From Candidatus Woesearchaeota archaeon (GTDB lineage Archaea > Nanobdellota > Nanobdellia > Woesearchaeales > CG1-02-33-12), in the NCBI GenBank assembly GCA_003561825.1, contig PWVO01000181.1, positions 1 to 6,894 on the forward strand: a stretch of 6,894 nt of DNA. Reading direction: 5' to 3'. The translations under genes and the position numbers were made by a program. The notes under the pieces were generated by a model. That model saw only the letters and a list, made by a program, of their open reading frames with translations. It was not told the origin of the DNA and did no database searches. Shown in pieces: positions 1-6,744 of the stretch; the first letter of the stretch is position 1; each line of letters begins with the position of its first letter.

Positions 1-809
1 ATAACTCGCTGGAGCACTCCAGTTTTCGTGGCCTCAAGGGGGCGGTGAAGCGTGTGGTGTTGCCGAGAATCTTGGCACTCTATGCGGCATGGCATCCGGT
101 TGGCGGCTTGGCGGAGACCTATCTTCACACCGTCTCTCGCACCCAAAGGCCGGTGTTTCGCTTTGCTTATGCTACCGATAACGCATGGTTTGCAGCGCGT
201 TCCGCAGCGTGTCACCCGCAGCGCAGTGAGTGGCGCGAGGCGCGGGGGTGGGGAGGGTCGGATCGGGTGATTCTTGGAGTACTCAAGTGGCATCCGCGCG
301 AAGATCCCTTGACCTTGGTGCGGGCCTTTATTCGGTTGCGGCAGGGAAATCCCAAGGCGCGTTTGGTGCTGATTGGTGATGGTCCGTTGCGTGATGCGGT
401 ACACGCTGCGGTGGCGGAGTGTGCCGATGCAGTCTATCTGCCGGGTTATGTCCCCTATTCCGACCTGCCGTGCTGGTATGGATTGGCCGATCTCTTGGTC
501 CATCCCGCACCCTCTGAACCGTGGGGGGTTTCGGTTAATGAGGCGATGGCGTGCGGTCTGCCGGTAATCGCTTCCGATGGGGTGGGGGCGGGCTTCGATC
601 TGATTCAGGAGGGGGTGACGGGGATGCGTTTTCCTATGGGTAGCGTAGAGGCGTTGGCGGATCGGCTACAGGAGCTGAGCGCCGACCCGGACAAACGCAA
701 GGCGATGGGGGAGATGGCGCGTGAGCGGGTCTCCGGTTGGGATTATGGCCATACCCGGCAGGCGCTGGAGCAGGTCTTGGCGTTTGCTGCGGCGGGGGGA
801 GGGCGATGA
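1..809 (+). CDS. GT4-family glycosyltransferase, 5'-truncated by window edge
   Basis: This is the C-terminal part of a GT-B fold, family 4 retaining glycosyltransferase, a cytoplasmic enzyme that moves a sugar from a nucleotide-sugar donor onto a growing glycan. The frame is open from base 3 with no stop, and the codons before the GTG at 45 read like the interior of such an enzyme (LEHSSFRGLKGAVKR), so the real start is upstream. About 268 residues are visible against the usual 370-400. The linker ending in ATDNAWF matches the VDNDWF-type segment before the donor domain. VILGVLKWHPREDPLTLVRA is the usual first strand and helix of that domain. The E-x7-E signature has its glutamates at codons 516 and 540 (SEPWGVSVNEAMACGLP). 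The acceptor-domain segment around bases 75-160 (AAWHPVGGLAETYLHTV) is diverged from the common FLAIGTRNREYY pattern but collinear with it. The gene ends in an ATGA overlap with the next one. Donor and acceptor cannot be read from the sequence. Confidence 0.9.
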   Translation, partial: NSLEHSSFRGLKGAVKRVVLPRILALYAAWHPVGGLAETYLHTVSRTQRPVFRFAYATDNAWFAARSAACHPQRSEWREARGWGGSDRVILGVLKWHPREDPLTLVRAFIRLRQGNPKARLVLIGDGPLRDAVHAAVAECADAVYLPGYVPYSDLPCWYGLADLLVHPAPSEPWGVSVNEAMACGLPVIASDGVGAGFDLIQEGVTGMRFPMGSVEALADRLQELSADPDKRKAMGEMARERVSGWDYGHTRQALEQVLAFAAAGGGR

Positions 810-1777
810 GCTCTGTGCCAGATCGCCCGGCTGAGGCGCGGTTGGCGCTTTCGCTGGTCATCATCACCTATGGGCGTGATCAGGTGCTGGCGGAGACTCT
901 GGGCTACCTGTTGCCGCAGTTGGCCGCGCTGGAGGCGGCGACGGAGTTGCTGGTGGTCGATCAGACACCGCGCCACGCTCCGGCGGTGGAGCAGCAGCTC
1001 ACCGCGTGGCATGGCGCGGGGGCGATCCGCTGGTTGCGACTTGCCGAGCCGAACCTGACCCATGCGATGAATGTCGGACTGGTTGAGGCGCGGGGTGAGT
1101 TGGTTCTCTACACCGATGATGATATCATCCCCGCTGAGGGTTTAGTCGCGGCACATCTTGCCGCCTACCAGGAGTTTCCCGAGGCCGATGCGGTGGTGGG
1201 GCAGATCTTGCAACCGGGTGAGTCTGCGGAGGATATTCCGTTTGCACCATCTGGTGATAAGCTGCGCCGTTATCTCGATTTTCCCTTTCGGGGGGTGCGT
1301 GGTGCCTGGATCGAGGGGGCGATGGCGGGTAACTTCTCCATGCGTCGCGCCAAAGCCTTGGCGATTGGCGGATTTGATGAGAACTTTACCCCACCAGTGG
1401 CATCGCGTTTTGAGACCGAGTTTGCGAAACGCTTGATTGATCATGGTGGAAAGATCCGCTTCTACCCACAGGCTTCGATCCACCATCTGCAAGCGGCGAG
1501 TGGTGGCACCCGCAGCAAGGGTATTCATCTGGCCAGTGCTTCACCCCGCTATGGTGTGGGTGATTGCTACTACGCTTTTCGTCATGGTCGTGGTTGGGGG
1601 TTATGGAGTTATCTATTGAAACGTCCATTTCGTGAGATACGCACCCGTTTTCATCTGCGTCACCCTTGGTATATTCCGGTGAAGTTTGTCGGTGAGTTAC
1701 GTGCGTTGGTGATGGGGTGGCGGCTTGCACGCCATCCACCGAAGTTGCTGACTGAGCGGGTTGAGCGCACCTTGTGA
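806..1777 (+). CDS. GT2-family glycosyltransferase
   Basis: This is a GT-A fold, family 2 inverting glycosyltransferase of 323 residues, expected to act at the cytoplasmic face of the inner membrane. The N-terminal strand LSLVIITYGR (about 15-24) and LLVVDQT (48-54) form the nucleotide-binding half. TDDD at 103-106 is the metal-binding DXD region. GNFSMRRAKALAIGGFDENF (165-184) is the typical acceptor-side motif, and the acidic pair in FETEF (192-196) is the likely catalytic base region. The C-terminus (about 255-323) is basic and aromatic and may lie against the membrane. I chose the ATG at 806: it overlaps the previous stop as ATGA and sits just behind a GGGGGGAGGG purine run. The longer reading from 737 would run deep into the upstream gene and gives a low-quality N-terminus. 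It is translationally coupled to both neighbours. The exact sugar is unknown. Confidence 0.92.
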   Translation: MSSVPDRPAEARLALSLVIITYGRDQVLAETLGYLLPQLAALEAATELLVVDQTPRHAPAVEQQLTAWHGAGAIRWLRLAEPNLTHAMNVGLVEARGELVLYTDDDIIPAEGLVAAHLAAYQEFPEADAVVGQILQPGESAEDIPFAPSGDKLRRYLDFPFRGVRGAWIEGAMAGNFSMRRAKALAIGGFDENFTPPVASRFETEFAKRLIDHGGKIRFYPQASIHHLQAASGGTRSKGIHLASASPRYGVGDCYYAFRHGRGWGLWSYLLKRPFREIRTRFHLRHPWYIPVKFVGELRALVMGWRLARHPPKLLTERVERTL

Positions 1778-3198
1778 TTCCGCTTTTCACACTTCTGATT
1801 TCTGCTCTTCAGGCGCTGGTTACAAGTGCAAACTGGCGCAAAGGTCTTTTATTTGTCTTGTTGATTGGGGTGCTACAAGATCCCTTCCGCAAGCTAGCGC
1901 CCGGTATCCCGGCCTACTACATGCTCTGGGCCGCTGCGCTGTTTGGGGTTGTCTTTTTCCTTGCCTGGTCGCAACGATCTTTGGGGCGAATGGGGTATCT
2001 GGCGTTGGGTGACCGAAGATTGGCGTTCTACGGTCGCCTGCTGCTGCTCTTGCTGCTGCTCCATGCAGTCCATGCGTTTCTTCGCTGGGGTAGTCCGGTA
2101 ATCCCAGTGCTGGGGATGGTCTTCTATATGGCCCCGGTTATCGGGTTGTGGGTCGGCATGGCGTATGCTCGCAGCGAGGTCGATATTCGACGATTTCTCT
2201 GGTTTTATGCCCTGCTCTATACCATGGCCGTTTTTACTGTATACCTCTCTCCCGATTACAAGGATATCTATCCGGTGCTTCAGGAGATTGGATCCTTTGA
2301 GGGCAGGGAGCTGCGCATCTACGACATGGGTACTGTCATGTACTCCTATTCGGGGATTTTTCGAGTCGGGGAGACGGCGGCCTGGCACGCCGCGACTGCG
2401 GCGATATTCTGGATTATATTGGCGATGCGCAGCCCAAGCTTGGCGTTTCGTATCTTGGTGGCGGTGCTGGTGGTGGCTCTGGTCGGGGCGATCTTTCTGA
2501 CCGGTCGGCGCAAGATGTTAATGTCTCTCTCGCTCTTTATCGTACTGTTTAGTGCCATTTTGATCTTCATGCGAGGTGGCGGCGGTAAGGTAGTCGTTAT
2601 GATGGTTATATTGGGGGTGATTGGCTCCTTTGGTCTGCAACTGCTGGAGAAGGATCAACACTCATCGCTCTATATGCAACGTGGTGCTACGGTATTCTCT
2701 GGTGTTGAGGAGCGGGTAGGGACATCGATCAAGCTTTTCTATTCGGCGATCAATCGCGCTCAGGGCGTTGGATTGGGGGTGGGGGTCGCATCGCAGGGTG
2801 GGCGCTATGCAGGAGGCGGCAGGCCTTCGGTGGGGGGGGCTGGTGAGGCGGGGATTGGCCAGATTGTGCTGGAAATCGGGCTTTTGGGTCTGCTTCTGCT
2901 GGTGCTGCTGTTATGGAGGCTTGCACGTCGCACTTGGCATTTACTGCTTACATTGGGAAATAAAAATCCGTCGTTGCAGATCTATGGGGCTGCCTTCTCG
3001 GCCTTTATCCTGGCCAATGTCGCCACTTATGCCGTGGCAACGCAGCTCTATGGCGATCCCTTCGTTCTATTAATGATCGGTTTGACGGCGGGGATGCTCT
3101 TTCGGGTACTTTGGGAGAGTATTCGGCTGTATGGAGAGCGTGCTGTGTATGCCAATAGCCCGAACCCGTATGCAATAAGGGGTGTGCCTGCGGCCTGA
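1774..3198 (+). CDS. Wzy/O-antigen-ligase-like polysaccharide polymerase
   Basis: This is a 474-residue polytopic inner-membrane protein that probably polymerises or ligates lipid-linked oligosaccharide units on the periplasmic side. About 11-12 hydrophobic segments can be seen, near 23-36, 49-66, 87-103, 109-130, 141-158, 200-218, 224-243, 248-267, 272-291, 371-391, 412-432 and 440-455. LTGRRKMLM at 242-250 sits where Wzy/WaaL-type proteins carry their tGSRga-like motif. A large hydrophilic loop (about 292-370) ends in the glycine-rich GVGLGVGVASQGG and then GEAGIGQIVLEIGLLGLLLL, the usual G-x-G ... E-x-G-x-x-G pattern of the Wzy_C region. The start is a GTG inside a GTGA overlap with the preceding gene. 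No clear Shine-Dalgarno precedes it, so translation probably depends on coupling. A run of eight G (2832-2839) lies in the loop. Polymerase versus ligase cannot be decided from sequence; the position among transferases favours polymerase. Confidence 0.82.
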   Translation: MIPLFTLLISALQALVTSANWRKGLLFVLLIGVLQDPFRKLAPGIPAYYMLWAAALFGVVFFLAWSQRSLGRMGYLALGDRRLAFYGRLLLLLLLLHAVHAFLRWGSPVIPVLGMVFYMAPVIGLWVGMAYARSEVDIRRFLWFYALLYTMAVFTVYLSPDYKDIYPVLQEIGSFEGRELRIYDMGTVMYSYSGIFRVGETAAWHAATAAIFWIILAMRSPSLAFRILVAVLVVALVGAIFLTGRRKMLMSLSLFIVLFSAILIFMRGGGGKVVVMMVILGVIGSFGLQLLEKDQHSSLYMQRGATVFSGVEERVGTSIKLFYSAINRAQGVGLGVGVASQGGRYAGGGRPSVGGAGEAGIGQIVLEIGLLGLLLLVLLLWRLARRTWHLLLTLGNKNPSLQIYGAAFSAFILANVATYAVATQLYGDPFVLLMIGLTAGMLFRVLWESIRLYGERAVYANSPNPYAIRGVPAA

Positions 3199-3262
3199 GC
3201 ATGGAGTGAAAATCTGTCTGTTATGCCTTTTTTGGTGGTGATTGTTGCCTTCGCCTGTTGCC

Positions 3263-4357
3263 ATGAGTAGCGAAGCGGACAGGGTAGCATCCTATCGCAG
3301 TGAGCCGATCGATGCCCTCAAAGGGGTATTGATCCTGCTGGTGATTCTCGGCCATAACTACTACTTTGGAAATTATTATCCCCTGTGGTTTAATGCGCTG
3401 TATAATTTTCATGTGGCCTCTTTTCTGCTGCTACCGTTTCTCTTTTCGATGAGAGCGTTAGAGATCGGGCCGTTTCGGGATCGGGTGGTGCGGGCGCTTG
3501 CTCCACAACTGGCCTTTTTGGGGATGGCCTTGGTTGCCTATTTTGCCCTCTATGTGGAGAAGAGCGGCGCGGGGATAGCGGATTGGCTGCTGGCGGTGGG
3601 GGTGGCGCTGCTGGTGCAGAATGAGGAGGTGCTAAATAGCGCCGCCGGTTTTCGCCACTTCTGGTTTCTACCGGCGATGATCACCATGATGTGCCTCCTT
3701 TATCTCTATGATCGGGGTGCATTGTGGGTGCGGCGGGCGATCCTTGGCGGGGCTTTTGTCTGGCATTTAACCATCGGCTTGGTTCCGCTGGAGGTGGCTC
3801 GCTATATCCCCTGGGGGCTGCCGATTGTTGGGTTTCTGCTCTTGCCGGGATTGCTGGTGCGCTATTTTTATGGGCGTATCCGCTGGAGACCGTTGGGCGA
3901 TCTGCTGCTTATTGGGCTTTGGATTGCTTTGCTGTTTTTGGTGGTGAAGTGGCGGCTGTTTATGGGGCTGGCGGGGGATCTTGGCAGTGTGCGCTCCCTG
4001 CTCGATCCTGCTCGCTTGCTGTTTCATGGTTTTTTCTTGCTGCTCTCTTTCTTTGCGCTGTTGCGTCTCGCCGCCTATCTACCGTCGCTCTTCGCAAAAT
4101 TGGGGCAGGTTTCGCTTAAGCTCTTTCTCATTGTGCCGCTGCTGTGGCAGATTTTCTGGATGGCGGGCGGTAGCCGTCTGTCGGCGGAGAGTGATGTGGG
4201 TCTATTGCTGCTGGTGCTGGGTTCGATGGTGCTGATGGTCGCTTTGGGGTATGCGCTAAGTCGCTGGATTGAGCAAAGTCGCTGGAATGCGCTGCTCTTT
4301 CCGCGCTCGCTGGCGCAGTGGTCGCAGGGGCTACGACCCTGGCAGCGAGAGCGTTAA
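3263..4357 (+). CDS. Membrane acyltransferase, acyltransferase-3 (AT3) type
   Basis: This is a 364-residue integral membrane protein with about ten hydrophobic segments. The N-terminal YRSEPIDALKGVLILLVILGH matches the opening of acyltransferase-3 proteins (R..iDalRGilillVvlgH), with His31 as the expected catalytic residue. FHVASFLLLPFLF (49-61) corresponds to the H-x-P-LFFFLSGF segment, and FWFLPAM (133-139) to the WFLp motif. Family members such as OafA- and WecH-like proteins transfer acetyl or succinyl groups to sugars, so O-acylation of the polysaccharide made here is likely. The ATG at 3263 is the preferred start because homology begins about 11 residues in. The frame also permits TTG at 3242 or 3245, which a GGTGG at 3234-3238 would serve better, so the start is uncertain by seven codons. 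It is separated by 64 bases from the polymerase and overlaps the next gene by one base. Confidence 0.82.
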   Translation: MSSEADRVASYRSEPIDALKGVLILLVILGHNYYFGNYYPLWFNALYNFHVASFLLLPFLFSMRALEIGPFRDRVVRALAPQLAFLGMALVAYFALYVEKSGAGIADWLLAVGVALLVQNEEVLNSAAGFRHFWFLPAMITMMCLLYLYDRGALWVRRAILGGAFVWHLTIGLVPLEVARYIPWGLPIVGFLLLPGLLVRYFYGRIRWRPLGDLLLIGLWIALLFLVVKWRLFMGLAGDLGSVRSLLDPARLLFHGFFLLLSFFALLRLAAYLPSLFAKLGQVSLKLFLIVPLLWQIFWMAGGSRLSAESDVGLLLLVLGSMVLMVALGYALSRWIEQSRWNALLFPRSLAQWSQGLRPWQRER

Positions 4358-5529
4358 TGCGCATCCTGCACATCGTTCCCACCTACCTCCCCGCTACCCG
4401 CTACGGCGGCCCGATCTACTCGGTGCATAGTCTCTGTGCGGCGCTGGCGCGGCGCGGCCATGCGGTGGAGGTCTATACCACCAATGTGGATGGGGCCGGG
4501 GAGAGTGCGGTGCCGCTCGATCAGCCGCTGGATCTCGACGGGGTGCAGGTGCGCTACTTCCCCTCCACCTGGCTGCGGCGGCTCTACTGGTCGCCGGCAA
4601 TGGCGCGGCGGCTGGCGCTTACCATCGGCGGCTTTGATCTGCTCCATCTCCACTCGGTTTTTCTCTGGCCGACGGCGCTGGGGGGGCGTTTGGCGCGTAG
4701 GGCCGGGGTGCCTTATGTACTCTCTCCTCGGGGGATGTTAATTGCGGAGCTGATTCAGCGGCGCGGCGCTCTGCGCAAGCGGGCGTGGATTACCTGGGTC
4801 GAGCGGCGTAATTTGGCGGGGGCAGCGGCGCTACACTTTACCGCCGAGGCGGAGCGCGAGGCCTATCGGCAGTTGCGCCTGCCTGCGCGGGAGGCGCTGG
4901 TCATCCCCAATGGGGTAGAGTGGCCGCACCCCTATCAAGCGGAGCAGCTCTCGCCGGAGGTGCGGGCGCTGGTGGGGGAGGGGGGCTACCTGCTGCTGCT
5001 GGGGCGAATGAGTTGGAAGAAGGGGATTGAGCGGTTGATTGATGCCGTGGCGCTGCTGCCGGGGGAGCGGGCGGTGGTGGTGGGGAATGATGAGGAGGGG
5101 CTGTTGCCTGCGCTGAGAGCGCAGGTAGCGCGTTTGGGGCTGGCGGAGCGGGTTGCGTTTCTACCGCGCTCGGTGGAGGGGGCCGATAAGGAGGCGCTGT
5201 TTGCCCATGCGGCGCTCTTTGTGCTTCCCTCCTATTCCGAGAACTTTGGCAATGTGGTGCTGGAGGCGATGCTGCGCGGCTGTCCGGTGGTGGTTTCGGC
5301 GGAGGTGGGGGCGGCGGAGGTGGTTACCGCCTCTGGAGGGGGGCTGGTGGTCGCGGGCGATGCCGCCTCACTGGCGGCGGCAATCCGCCAACTGGAGCCG
5401 CGTAGTGTCGCCGAGGCGATGGGGAGCGCTGGTCGCGCCTATGTCGAGCGCTACTACGGCTGGGATCGAGTGGCGGAGCAGATGGAAGCGGGGTATCGGC
5501 GGTTGTTGTCTCCTTCGGGTGTGGAGTGA
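4357..5529 (+). CDS. GT4-family glycosyltransferase
   Basis: This is a complete 390-residue GT-B fold, family 4 retaining glycosyltransferase, presumed cytoplasmic or membrane-peripheral. MRILHIVPTYLPATRYGGP opens the acceptor domain with the glycine loop (GGP at 17-19). FDLLHLHSVFLWP (93-105) and PYVLSPRGML (119-128) are typical of polysaccharide-type GT4 enzymes. VIPNGV (182-187) marks the interdomain linker. LLLLGRMSWKKGIERLIDA (222-240) starts the donor domain, with the R227 and K231/K232 region that contacts the diphosphate. SENFGNVVLEAM (294-305) gives the E-x7-E signature at E295 and E303. The start is the ATG at 4357, which shares its A with the upstream TAA (TAATG) and follows GAGAG. 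An upstream GTG at 4318 would lie inside the neighbour and gives no homology. Hand counts of sampled lines put GC at roughly 58-72%, higher than the polymerase gene. Confidence 0.93.
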   Translation: MRILHIVPTYLPATRYGGPIYSVHSLCAALARRGHAVEVYTTNVDGAGESAVPLDQPLDLDGVQVRYFPSTWLRRLYWSPAMARRLALTIGGFDLLHLHSVFLWPTALGGRLARRAGVPYVLSPRGMLIAELIQRRGALRKRAWITWVERRNLAGAAALHFTAEAEREAYRQLRLPAREALVIPNGVEWPHPYQAEQLSPEVRALVGEGGYLLLLGRMSWKKGIERLIDAVALLPGERAVVVGNDEEGLLPALRAQVARLGLAERVAFLPRSVEGADKEALFAHAALFVLPSYSENFGNVVLEAMLRGCPVVVSAEVGAAEVVTASGGGLVVAGDAASLAAAIRQLEPRSVAEAMGSAGRAYVERYYGWDRVAEQMEAGYRRLLSPSGVE

Positions 5530-5540
5530 GTGCGATTTTC

Positions 5541-5547
5541 AAGGGAG
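5541..5547 (+). promoter_or_regulatory. Ribosome binding site of the DUF29 stub
   Basis: AAGGGAG lies seven bases before the ATG at 5555. It supports real translation of the very short gene and fixes its start within a frame that is otherwise open far into the upstream glycosyltransferase gene. Confidence 0.7.
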
Positions 5548-5554
5548 TATACGC

Positions 5555-5716
5555 ATGGCGCAAGTAGCCCATACGGCGCTCTATGAGCAAGATTTTGACG
5601 GCTGGCTTGCGGCGCAGTTGTGCCTATTGAAAGCGGGCGATGTGCAGGCGCTGGATGTGGAGCATCTGGATGAAGAGTTTTTTCCGAGGGGTGGGATGGT
5701 GAAGAGTGCGGGATGA
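5555..5716 (+). pseudogene. Truncated DUF29-family protein (53 residues)
   Basis: The product resembles the N-terminus of DUF29 proteins, a family of unknown function that is usually about 140-150 residues. The segment ALYEQDFDGWLAAQLCLLKAG (residues 8-28) followed by DVQALDVEHLDEE (29-41) matches the family pattern (LYE.DF..W...Qa.lLr.g....lD..nL.eEi). After residue 41 the match decays (FFPRGGMVKSAG) and a stop follows, so roughly two-thirds of the domain is missing. I could not recover the rest in other frames before the next gene begins 18 bases later, which suggests a deletion rather than a single frameshift. The ribosome binding site is good. The gene sits inside a polysaccharide operon with which the family has no known link. 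It could be a decayed remnant or a short peptide that is still made. The DUF29 assignment is by eye from memory of the family. Confidence 0.65.
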
Positions 5717-5720
5717 GAAG

Positions 5721-5727
5721 AGAGGAG
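5721..5727 (+). promoter_or_regulatory. Ribosome binding site of the WaaE-like GT2 gene
   Basis: AGAGGAG ends seven bases before the ATG at 5735. It is one of the strongest Shine-Dalgarno matches in the window and fixes the start of the downstream GT2 gene. Confidence 0.7.
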
Positions 5728-5734
5728 CCGGTGC

Positions 5735-6568
5735 ATGGTTGATTCTTGCCGGGTTTCGGTAATGATCTTCACCCTCAACGAGGAGCTGCATCTTCCCCGC
5801 TGTCTCGATTCGTTGCGTTGGTGCGAAGATGTGCTGGTGGTGGACTCCTTCAGCAGTGACCGCACCGAGGCGATCTGCCGGGAGCGGGGGGTACGATTCT
5901 ATCAACACGCTTTTGAGGGGTTCGGGTCTCAGCGTAACTGGGCGCTGGATAACTTGGCGCTGCGCCACTCCTGGGTGTTGATCCTCGATGCCGATGAGCG
6001 GGTACCTGAGGCGCTAGCGGCGGAGCTGTGCGCCACGGCGGCGTTGGATGATGTGGCGGTGGGGGCCTATCGACTGCGGCGGCGTTTCTATATGTGGGGC
6101 CGCTGGCTGCGTTATAGCAGTCTCTATCCTAACTGGGTAGTCCGTTTTATCCATCGGGATCGAGTGCGCTATGTGAATCGCGGTCATGCCGAGACCCAAG
6201 AGGTGACGGGGCGCATTGCGGCGTTGCAGGAGGATCTGATTGACGAAAACCTCAAGGGAATGGATGAGTGGTTTGAGCGGCAGAATCGCTACTCCAGCAA
6301 AGAGGCGCGGTTTGAGCTAGAGCGCGAATCCCACGGCCTGCGCTGGCGCGAGCTGGTTGCATCCGATCCGCTAGTGCGCCGTGCCGCCCTCAAACAGCTT
6401 GCCGGACGACTACCGGGGCGACCGCTGATCTATTTCCTCTATAGTTATCTGTGGCGGCGTGGCTTTCTTGATGGGCGGGATGGCTTGGTCTTTTGTATTA
6501 TGAAATCGATCTATCAATATATGATCGTGGTGAAGAAGTATGATGATCGGCGCTCTGGGCGGGGGTAG
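5735..6568 (+). CDS. GT2-family glycosyltransferase, WaaE/KdtX-like
   Basis: This is a 277-residue GT-A fold, family 2 glycosyltransferase of the kind that includes WaaE/KdtX, the beta-1,4-glucosyltransferase-like group of LPS core and exopolysaccharide loci. VSVMIFTLNEELHLPRCLDS (7-26) and DVLVVDSFSSDRT (32-44) form the nucleotide-sugar site. GFGSQRNWAL (62-71) is characteristic of this group. LDADER (84-89) holds the DXD metal site at D85 and D87. NRGHAETQ (148-155) and the ERQNRYSSKEA stretch (171-181) are conserved features. The C-terminal FLYSYLWRRGFLDGRDGLVF (234-253) and IYQYMIVVKKY (259-269) form the amphipathic membrane-associated tail usual for the group. Length is normal (250-290). 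It would add a sugar, often glucose, to an LPS-core or repeat-unit acceptor. It is probably the last gene of the transcript, because a hairpin-rich repeat begins within a few bases of its stop. Confidence 0.92.
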   Translation: MVDSCRVSVMIFTLNEELHLPRCLDSLRWCEDVLVVDSFSSDRTEAICRERGVRFYQHAFEGFGSQRNWALDNLALRHSWVLILDADERVPEALAAELCATAALDDVAVGAYRLRRRFYMWGRWLRYSSLYPNWVVRFIHRDRVRYVNRGHAETQEVTGRIAALQEDLIDENLKGMDEWFERQNRYSSKEARFELERESHGLRWRELVASDPLVRRAALKQLAGRLPGRPLIYFLYSYLWRRGFLDGRDGLVFCIMKSIYQYMIVVKKYDDRRSGRG

Positions 6569-6573
6569 GGATG

Positions 6574-6695
6574 CCTCGTTGCCAAGCTCTGCTTGGCGGT
6601 CGGCGGTGAGAGCAGGCGCAGCGTGGCGGTGCCGGGCGGAGTCGGCAAGCAGAGCTTGCCGGGCAGGCGTTCCCAAGCGGAACTTGGGAACGAGG
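6574..6695. repeat. Palindrome-rich intergenic element with imperfect terminal inverted repeats (REPIN/MITE-like)
   Basis: This is a 122-bp non-coding element just after the GT2 stop. The left end (6574-6592) and the reverse complement of the right end (6677-6695) agree at 16 of 19 bases: CCTCGTT-G/C-CCAAG-C/T-TC-T/C-GC. Inside are three perfect hairpins: GCCAAGC-TCT-GCTTGGC (6581-6597), GGCAAGC-AGA-GCTTGCC (6644-6660) and CGTTCCCAAG-CGGAA-CTTGGGAACG (6668-6692). The 13-base cores of the first two hairpins are reverse complements of each other, so each can fold locally or they can pair at long range. The design, two facing palindromic units around a GC-rich spacer, is that of a REPIN or short MITE. 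From memory, CGTTCCCAAG palindromes of this kind are dispersed in many genomes of sulfur-oxidising and methane-oxidising gammaproteobacteria. There is no coding capacity. The first hairpin could weaken read-through but has no T-tract. Confidence 0.75.
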
Positions 6696-6720
6696 GGAGC
6701 GAGGGGAAAATGAGGGGAGA
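6692..6720 (+). repeat. Purine-rich stretch with three GAGGGGA copies
   Basis: GAGGGGA occurs at 6692-6698, 6701-6707 and 6712-6718, overlapping the right end of the palindromic element and continuing past it. It looks like a small duplicated tail of the element. The last copy is about 26 bases before the next start codon, too far for a normal ribosome binding site. From 6719 to 6744 the sequence is AT-rich and I see no convincing -35/-10 pair. Confidence 0.5.
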
Positions 6721-6744
6721 AATAAAAACGAGTAGTTCGATATC

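Noticed and set aside
45..809. Complete gene starting at GTG 45
   Set aside because: The frame is open to the left edge and the upstream codons fit the interior of a GT4 enzyme; starting at 45 would remove nearly all of the acceptor domain.
1386..1790. Minus-strand open frame of 134 residues across the end of the first GT2 gene
   Set aside because: It is antisense to a gene with clear GT2 motifs, has no recognisable domain and extends into the polymerase start; it is a shadow of biased codon use.
2040..2062. CTG-rich stretch that resembles a trinucleotide repeat
   Set aside because: It encodes a leucine-rich membrane segment with interruptions (CTC, TTG); similar stretches occur in every membrane gene here, so composition explains it.
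1894..2388. Minus-strand open frame of 164 residues inside the polymerase gene
   Set aside because: Its polar Gln-rich stretch is simply the complement of the CTG leucine codons of a membrane segment; there is no domain or plausible ribosome binding site.
6581..6597. Rho-independent terminator after the WaaE-like gene
   Set aside because: The stem is perfect but short and is followed by GGTCGG instead of a T-tract, so it is better described as part of the repeat element.
6574..6720. CRISPR array
   Set aside because: The repeated pieces are inverted and of unequal spacing, with no regular direct repeat-spacer pattern.
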